The notes under the pieces: generated by a model | The model's input: the letters and a program-made list of their open reading frames with translations, nothing else | Database searches by the model: none | What the model was told of the DNA's origin: nothing | Part shown: piece after piece, positions 1 through 5,500 of the stretch | How positions within the stretch are numbered: position 1 is the first letter of the stretch | Layout: each line of letters begins with the position of its first letter | Source: JBFELO01 sp041552055 | GTDB taxonomy: Bacteria; Acidobacteriota; Thermoanaerobaculia; Thermoanaerobaculales; Sulfomarinibacteraceae | NCBI GenBank assembly: GCA_041552055.1 | Contig: JBFELO010000195.1 | Span: forward strand, 1-7,600 | Length of the DNA stretch: 7,600 nt | Direction: 5' to 3' | Position numbers and translations under genes: made by a program

Positions 1-2
1 CT

Positions 3-1502
3 GGCCTGAGCAAGATACAGGAGGTACGCCGGGCGATCCTTGGATTCAAGGAGGCGGGCAAGACCGTGATCGCCGCGGCCGACTACTACGGTCAGGGGCA
101 ATACCACGTCGCGTCTACGGCCGACGAGATCTTCGTACGCCGCGACGGCGGCGTCGTGATCCAGGGCTTCGGGGCCTACCGCCGGTACTACAAGGAGGGG
201 CTGGACCGGTTCGGTATCGACGTCAACGTGTTTCGCGTCGGGGAGTACAAGTCGTACACAGAGCCGTACGAGCGCGACGACATGTCGCCGGAGGCCCGCG
301 AGGCCAACCTGGACTGGCTCGGCGACCTCTGGCAGGCCTACCTGGACGACGTGGCCGCTGGGCGTGGCCTCGAGGTCGAGGAACTCGCGGGGATCATCGA
401 GAACCTCGACCGGCGGGCGCTCGAGGCTCGAGGTGACCTGGCAAGGGTGGCGCTCGATGCGGGTCTGGTCGACACCATCGGTTTTCAGGATCACGTCCGC
501 GACCGGATGATCGAGCTCGTGGGCGAGGACGAGGACGCGCACTCGTTCAAGCAGATCGATCTGGGAAGATACCTCGAGGCGCTCGACGAGGATCGCTTCG
601 GGGCCTCCGCGCGCGGCCAGCAGGTGGGCGTGGTGGTGGCGCGGGGAGAGTTCCTTCCCGGCAGCCAGCCACCGGGACTGATCGGCGGCGACTCTCTGGC
701 CGGCCTGATTCGCGACGTGCGTCACGACGACGACGTCAAGGCGCTGGTGGTGCGGATCGACAGCCCGGGCGGGTTCGCCATGTCCTCCGAAAACATTCGC
801 CGTGAGCTCGAGCTGCTGCGTGGTTCGGGCAAGCCGGTCGTGGTGTCCATGAGCAGCGTCGCGGCGTCGGCGGGGTACCACATCGCGGCCGAGTCGGACG
901 AGATCTGGGCGAGCCCGAACACCCTCACCGGCTCGATCGGCATCTTCGGCATGTTCCCGACCTTCCAGCGGCCGCTCGCCGAGTACCTGGGCGTGCACAC
1001 CGACGGCGTCGGGACCAGCCCGTGGGCGGATGCGGTGCGGCCGGACCGCGAGATGTCCGAGCGGGTCCGCAACATCATCCAGGCAAACGTCGAGTTCGGC
1101 TACCGGCAGTTCATCGAGGACGTCGCCCGCGGCCGCGACATGACGCCCGACGAGGTCGACCTGATCGCCCGCGGCCGGATCTGGAGCGGCCGGGACGCCC
1201 TCGACAACGGCCTGGTCGACAAGCTGGGCAGACTGGACGAGGCGATCGCGTCCGCCGCGACCATGGCCGAGCTCGACGACGACTTCGAGATCAGATACAT
1301 CGAAGAGGAGCTCGACTTCTCCGATCGGCTGGTCATCGAGTTCCTGACCCTCGCGCGCCGCTTCGTGACGCCGCGCGTGGCCTCGGCAGCGGCGTCCCCA
1401 CACAGCGAGTGGCTGCAGCTCCTTGCCCGCCAGGCAGACGTCCTTTCGGATCTCCTCAAGCCTGGCGGGCTCTACGAGTACGCGTTCCTCGAGGTGGATT
1501 GA
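3..1502 (+). CDS. sppA: Signal peptide peptidase SppA, 67K type (5' end outside window)
   Basis: Membrane-bound serine protease of the S49 family, which degrades cleaved signal peptides in the membrane. The frame is open from the first bases of the window. The codons before the GTG at 66 already match the family (KIQEVRRAI, then GFKEAGKTVI), so that GTG is internal and the true start lies upstream. The 499 residues present cover most of a roughly 600-residue protein. Both lobes of the duplicated fold are visible. The first lobe has YYGQGQYHVAS, then FRVGEYKSYTEPYERDDMSP, whose Lys (codon 249-251) matches the catalytic base Lys209 of E. coli SppA. The second lobe has IDSPGG, then VAASAGYHIA, whose Ser (codon 867-869) matches nucleophile Ser409, and then NTLTGSIGIFG. 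The family usually reads AASGGY, so the Ala after the Ser is a mild variant. The protein ends at TGA 1500-1502 after a tail of about 100 residues beyond the catalytic core. The N-terminal membrane anchor is not in the window. Confidence 0.97.
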   Translation, partial: GLSKIQEVRRAILGFKEAGKTVIAAADYYGQGQYHVASTADEIFVRRDGGVVIQGFGAYRRYYKEGLDRFGIDVNVFRVGEYKSYTEPYERDDMSPEAREANLDWLGDLWQAYLDDVAAGRGLEVEELAGIIENLDRRALEARGDLARVALDAGLVDTIGFQDHVRDRMIELVGEDEDAHSFKQIDLGRYLEALDEDRFGASARGQQVGVVVARGEFLPGSQPPGLIGGDSLAGLIRDVRHDDDVKALVVRIDSPGGFAMSSENIRRELELLRGSGKPVVVSMSSVAASAGYHIAAESDEIWASPNTLTGSIGIFGMFPTFQRPLAEYLGVHTDGVGTSPWADAVRPDREMSERVRNIIQANVEFGYRQFIEDVARGRDMTPDEVDLIARGRIWSGRDALDNGLVDKLGRLDEAIASAATMAELDDDFEIRYIEEELDFSDRLVIEFLTLARRFVTPRVASAAASPHSEWLQLLARQADVLSDLLKPGGLYEYAFLEVD

Positions 1503-1518
1503 GGTCCATCATCGAGGG

Positions 1519-1528
1519 CTCGGCCGAG
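1519..1528. repeat. 10-base perfect palindrome just after sppA
   Basis: CTCGGCCGAG lies 17 bases past the sppA stop. It is self-complementary with no loop, and the flanking bases do not extend it. A TTTT run follows at about 1540. It could be part of a weak transcript end, but it is not a convincing intrinsic terminator, because a hairpin would need loop bases from its own arms and the T run is separated from it. The rest of the 1503-1693 spacer holds no gene I can support. Confidence 0.3.
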
Positions 1529-1664
1529 GACTGACTGCCTTTTCGGCGTGACCAGCTCCTCGAACGCAGGATAACTCCAGAGTGGCGCGAGGTCCGGGTG
1601 CCAGCGTCGGAAGTGCTCGTCCGTGGCCGATCGTTCCTACTCGAGAGTTGGTGCAGCTCTGGTT

Positions 1665-1673
1665 TGCCATAAT
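1665..1673 (+). promoter_or_regulatory. Extended -10 promoter candidate for the 1694 gene
   Basis: TGC followed by CATAAT gives the TGn extension plus a 5-of-6 match to TATAAT. The start point would be near 1680, leaving a leader of only about 14 bases that just includes the Shine-Dalgarno site. No good -35 hexamer sits 17 bases upstream (GAGTTG at 1645-1650), which is usual for extended -10 promoters. The assignment rests on sequence match alone and assumes a housekeeping sigma factor of the usual specificity. Confidence 0.45.
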
Positions 1674-1682
1674 CACCGACCA

Positions 1683-1688
1683 GGGAGG
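1683..1688 (+). promoter_or_regulatory. Ribosome binding site GGGAGG
   Basis: GGGAGG ends five bases before the ATG at 1694. It is a strong Shine-Dalgarno match and fixes the start of the small membrane protein there, ahead of any internal start. Confidence 0.8.
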
Positions 1689-1693
1689 CCATC

Positions 1694-2152
1694 ATGTCGA
1701 CGGTCAACGTGTTACTCATGATGCTGGGCGCTGCCGTGTGCTCGAGCGTGCTGACGCTGGTTGTTCTCTTGCTGGTTGCGAGGCTGTGGGGTGGTCGGTA
1801 CTTGGACGGTCTCATGAGCGAAGCGAAGGAGAAGTTCTCGACCGGACTGAGGGGGACGGTGGAGGAGGCAGCGGAGGCGGTGATGCCGCGGCTGCGGGAG
1901 CAGGTCCGTCAGGGTTTCGCGGCAGGGGGCGATGACGCGCTGCCGCGGTTCCGGGCCGAGCTGGACGCGGCCGCCGAAGAGGTATTGCCGAGGTTCCGCG
2001 AGCAGGTGAGGGGCGGTTTCAAGGACGCCCTTGCGGATGCGATGACGGGCGGTGTGCTGGAGCGCGCCGGCGAGGAGCTGGCGCGCAAGGGTGAATCGAT
2101 CCTGGAGACCGGGGTCAACATCCTGCTCGGTCGAGACGAGGAGGAGAAGTGA
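1694..2152 (+). CDS. Small membrane-anchored protein with repeated amphipathic helices, function unknown
   Basis: The product has 152 residues and I do not recognise a named family. Residues about 5-29 form one hydrophobic segment (VNVLLMMLGAAV, then LTLVVLLLVA), most likely an uncleaved N-terminal membrane anchor. A small Gly-rich linker (WGGRY) follows. The rest is highly charged and predicted helical, with little sign of an enzyme fold. Three related segments start near residues 63, 82 and 97 (VMPRLREQVRQGF, ALPRFRAELDAA, VLPRFREQVRGGF), so the middle has grown by internal duplication. The C-terminus is acidic (GRDEEEK). The single Cys (C16) is inside the membrane segment and is not in a lipobox. 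The start is supported by GGGAGG five bases upstream, and the stop is TGA 2150-2152. The gene sits 191 bases after sppA with its own promoter candidate, so it is probably a separate unit. A scaffold or a membrane- or envelope-associated helical protein is a guess; no function can be assigned. Confidence 0.82.
   Translation: MSTVNVLLMMLGAAVCSSVLTLVVLLLVARLWGGRYLDGLMSEAKEKFSTGLRGTVEEAAEAVMPRLREQVRQGFAAGGDDALPRFRAELDAAAEEVLPRFREQVRGGFKDALADAMTGGVLERAGEELARKGESILETGVNILLGRDEEEK
1880..2020 (+). repeat. Imperfect internal repeats, PR(L/F)R(E/A) segments
   Basis: Residues 63-75 and 97-109 of the small membrane protein match at 10 of 13 positions (VMPRLREQVRQGF against VLPRFREQVRGGF). A shorter, more diverged copy, ALPRFRAELDAA, lies between them at 82-93. 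The invariant prolines are 19 and 15 residues apart. The DNA copies differ mostly at third bases, so the duplication is old and has been kept at the protein level. Confidence 0.65.
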
Positions 2153-2421
2153 CTCTGGGCCGAGGATTTCGAAGCCGCGTCGCGACCTCATCCTGACCCT
2201 CGAAGGACCGAGGCACGATCCACCAGAAACTGTCGATCCCGTCCGGAGATTTCCCGGTGGCCGCTGCAGGGATACTTGGCGGGATGGTCCAGGGCGCTGA
2301 CCGGAATGAGGTTCACCTGGCCCGTACTTTTCACCGGCTGCCTGCTGCGCTTCCCCGATTCGAAATGTGACACCTATCTGGCACCCATCCGGTGGGTGGC
2401 TGAACTGACCTGATTTGAGTT
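2153..2421. other. Non-coding stretch, no supported gene
   Basis: Together with the promoter and leader that follow, this forms the 387-base gap before the giant gene. It holds two short hairpins without T tracts: CCTCG/CGAGG at 2198-2213 and CACCCA/TGGGTG at 2382-2398. Only short open frames occur here, none with a convincing start and ribosome binding site. Composition is GC-rich up to about 2400 and then drops. I see no tRNA, riboswitch or repeat family. Confidence 0.5.
2382..2398. repeat. Short hairpin, CACCCA/TGGGTG
   Basis: A perfect 6-bp stem with a 5-base loop (TCCGG), about 25 bases before the TTGACA element. No T run follows on the + strand, so it is not a typical terminator. It could be an operator for the downstream promoter or simply chance. 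Confidence 0.35.
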
Positions 2422-2450
2422 TTGACAGGCTGTCTTCGGGAATTTTTAGA
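2422..2450 (+). promoter_or_regulatory. Sigma-70-type promoter candidate for the giant gene
   Basis: A perfect TTGACA at 2422-2427 lies in the only clearly AT-rich stretch of the window. With a 17-base spacer the -10 would be TTTAGA (2445-2450, 3 of 6 matches). A 19-base spacer gives TAGACT (2447-2452, 4 of 6 matches). The -10 is therefore uncertain, and the case rests on the perfect -35 and the local AT richness. The transcript would carry a leader of about 80 bases before the ATG at 2540. Confidence 0.45.
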
Positions 2451-2460
2451 CTTAGTCTCG

Positions 2461-2489
2461 ATTTGTGTTGTCTGGCGATTGTAACAAAT
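2461..2489. repeat. Inverted repeat ATTTGT-N17-ACAAAT in the leader
   Basis: Perfect 6-base arms at 2461-2466 and 2484-2489 lie just downstream of the candidate -10. Two-fold symmetry with half-site centres 23 bases apart could suit a dimeric regulator, but the spacing is long and arms this short arise by chance in AT-rich DNA. Confidence 0.3.
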
Positions 2490-2526
2490 TAGGCTGAGCG
2501 GAGTTCCTGAGCTCGTCCCGTGCCTA

Positions 2527-2532
2527 GAGGAG
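2527..2532 (+). promoter_or_regulatory. Ribosome binding site GAGGAG
   Basis: GAGGAG lies seven bases before ATG 2540, which is near-ideal spacing. It favours that start over the in-frame ATG codons at 2546 and 2582, which have no comparable site. Confidence 0.75.
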
Positions 2533-2539
2533 TGCGCGC

Positions 2540-5500
2540 ATGCTCATGTCGTCGTCAGAAAACGAAGAGACGAGTGTCGTGATGGTCAACAACTCGAGCG
2601 CAAGCCGCGGGGAGCAGCAATCGTGGAGGTGTGCCCGACGGCTGCTCATCTCCCTGACTACTCTGGCCCTGGTCAGCGCCGCTTCGCCCCTGACCGCAGA
2701 GGTAAAGGCGGTTGTTCTGGACCCCGTCGAGATGAGGCTGGCGACCTTGCCTGAGGGCACGGCCGGCATGATGGCCGAGTACGTTCCAGAGGGCGACGGC
2801 AGGGTCTATCTGCTGGGCGGTTACAGGACCGGCGACAGCTCCGGCACCCTCGAGCTGTCGCGTGACGTGTGGGTCTACGACCCGTTGCTCGACGAGCTCA
2901 GCTCCTTCGGCAGCCTGCCGATCGGCCTGGCTCTGGCCGCGCACGCGTACGTCCCGGAGGAGAACGCGATCTACCTCTTCGGAGGCCTCGAGGAGGTCGG
3001 CGGCAGCGTGGCCGAAAGCGACGCGGTTCGCGTCTGGAACGTCGAGACCGGCGAGCTGACCACCCTGTCCGCGACCCTGAGCCCGGCGCGGTCGCGGCCC
3101 GCGGCGGCCTACGTTCCCGACCTCAACCGGATCTTCCTGTTCGGGGGAGTCACGGGTGAGGCCGCCGTGTCGCCGTACGAGTCCAGCATTCAGGACCAGA
3201 TCGAGGTCTTCGACGTCTCGACCGGGGAGCTCCGAACGGTTGGCTCCGCGCCCGGCTGGTATCTCGACGCCCACCTCGTCGCGAGCTCCTATCCGGCTGT
3301 TCCCACACCGGAACCTCCCGACGACACGACGATCCGGGCCAACAGCTTCATCTATCTGGCGGGTCCGGACGGCTACGCCCTGTTCAATCCCCACGACGAG
3401 ACCTTCCTGACGGACCAAGGATCGCTGGAGATCAACGGGCTCCTGGGCGCTGCCTCGGTCTACGTGCCCCGCCTCCAGCGCATCTGGTCTGCCGGTGGCT
3501 ACGGCGCTCGCACTTTCCTCAACCAGTGTTGGCAGGACGTCATCGTCGCCTTCGACCCAACGAGCCTGGACGATTCCGGCGCCGGGTACAGCTCCGTGGG
3601 AACGGTTCCCCTCGAGACCGGCGGAGCCCCAGTTCTCGGGAACACCCAGACCGACGGGTCGGCGGTCCACGTGCCGGACCTCGACCGGGTGTTCGTCTTT
3701 GGCGGCTTTCGCGCGCCTCAGGGCGAGACCTGCGTCGAGCCCGGCGCGCCCGAGCAGCTGTGGCCGTCGCTGCCAGGCGCATCGACCTACAGCACCGGGA
3801 TCTACTCCGTCACGCCCACCTACACCTCGGCGCCCGGATCCGACGCCTCGCCCCTGGTCCCGACCCGGATCGACGGGAGCGTGATCAAGGGCGGCAGCAT
3901 CACGGTCACGGTGCGGAGGGCCGATCCCCCGTTCAAGCTATCGCCCCCTGGACCATCGTCATCGATGAGCACGGCAAAGGCCAGGGACGAGTCGTTCGTG
4001 CTCGCCCTGCAGGCCGCCTATGACATCCCGGGCCGACCGCCCGAGATCGACATGCGTTTTCTCGCGAACATCGACGGCTCGTCCCCCTCCGAAACGATCG
4101 ACGTGGCGGATGTCGTCATCCCGGAGGACATCAGCTCCGGTCCCGGCCAGCGCGATCAGCAGGTGGTCGCCGTCTGCGTCCTGAGTCTGGACCGGCCGTC
4201 GCTGCCGCCGAACTGTCGCGAGGTGGCGGTGACCCTCGACCCCGGAACCATCAGGGGCACCATCACACGCGACCGCGCCGGCCTCGGTCAGCCCGGCGTG
4301 ATCGAACCGGTGGAGGGCGCCCTGGTCGAGTTGTTCGATCAGACCCGTGACCTCGTGGCGTCGGACACCACCGATGCCTCGGGAAACTACAGCCTGTGCG
4401 AGGCGGAGAACTGCCTGGCGATCGGACGGTACACGGTCAACGTCTCGAAGAGCTACTCGAGCGTCGGCCCCGAGTCGGGCTTCGTCCACCTGCCGACCTC
4501 TGTGGCCACCGAGGTGTTCGGGGGTACGGAGACAGTACAAGACGTGACGCTCCAGGTCACGGAGGCCGTCGGTCCGATCGTCAAGACCCTGAGGTCGGAG
4601 CACAACGCCCTGACCGGCGACGAGATCGGCACATTCCTCGCGTTCGACCACCTGCGCGGGAAGCCCGGTATGCCGGACATTCCTTCGGTGCTGAACTTGT
4701 TTACCGTCAATCTCGAGCAGACGGTGAGTCAGCCCAGCAGGGTCGTGTTCGAGCTGAACGGAACCCCCTACGAGGCATCGGGGGGCTCCAATTCCTGGAG
4801 CCTCCTGCTCGACATGAGCCAGGTCCTTGTCGCCGGTGACAACATCCTGCGCGTCACCGCCTATGACAGCTCCGCGCCCACTCCCCTGTCGACCTTCCGG
4901 GAGTTCACGATCAAGGCCGTCGCCGCGAAACCCGTGAGCGGCACGGTGAAGAGCTACGTCGACCTCGATTCGATCACGTGGGACCCCGCGAGAGAGAGGT
5001 ACACGACCCGCATTATCGTGCCGAAGGACCTGCGCTGGCCCGACGATCCCGATGTGCTCGACCTCATCCTGATCAAGCTCTACAGCCAGGCGCGGGCCCG
5101 CGTCGAGCTGCTCGAGTACTACCGCCTGGACGGCAACTGGGAGGCCGACAGCAACGCCGACATCGCGCTGAAGATCCTCTCCACCGACCCGACGGAGTGC
5201 GATTTCGGGTCTTCCGGCTGCATGCTGGAAAAGCGGTTCCCGGTCACGGCGGTCTTGAAGGGCGACCCCGAGGAGGGCGAACCCACGCGCATCGAGTCGT
5301 ACCAGATGCGGTCACCGCGCTTCGATCTGTGCAAGCTCGGACTCCCCAAGTGTCGCGAGTGGATTGAGCTGTACAAGTATCCCTGCGACCCGGATGAACG
5401 GGGAATCACCCCCCAAAGGAAGCTGCAGTGCGAGGCGCAGCAGACTTCTGCAACCAGGGGGTTCTCGGCTTCGGCGGCTGGATTCAGCGCCAGCATCACC

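Noticed and set aside
66..68. GTG as the start of sppA
   Set aside because: The 21 codons before it are in frame and match the family, and there is no Shine-Dalgarno site. The gene starts upstream of the window.
1712..2191. Antisense frame of 159 codons over the small membrane protein
   Set aside because: The + strand frame has a strong ribosome site, a membrane segment and protein-level repeats. The antisense one has none of these.
2198..2213. CCTCG/CGAGG hairpin as a terminator of the small gene
   Set aside because: The stem is only 5 bp and no T tract follows.
2197..2343. Short + strand frame in the gap, reading KLSIPSGDFPVAAAGILGGM and ending at TGA 2341-2343
   Set aside because: It looks somewhat protein-like but has no ATG until 2284, no ribosome site and no recognisable family. 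A gene remnant cannot be shown.
2633..2660. Twin-arginine (Tat) export signal
   Set aside because: Arg33-Arg34 is present, but the flanking S/T-RR-x-F-L-K consensus is not, and the hydrophobic core looks like a Sec signal.
2555..3670. Long open frame on the - strand (371 codons) opposite the kelch region
   Set aside because: The + strand here encodes recognisable kelch repeats. The antisense product shows no domain, and its start lies inside the sense coding region without a good ribosome site.
3959..4651. Antisense frame of 230 codons
   Set aside because: It overlaps the conserved prealbumin-like domain on the + strand, and its composition is that of a shadow frame.
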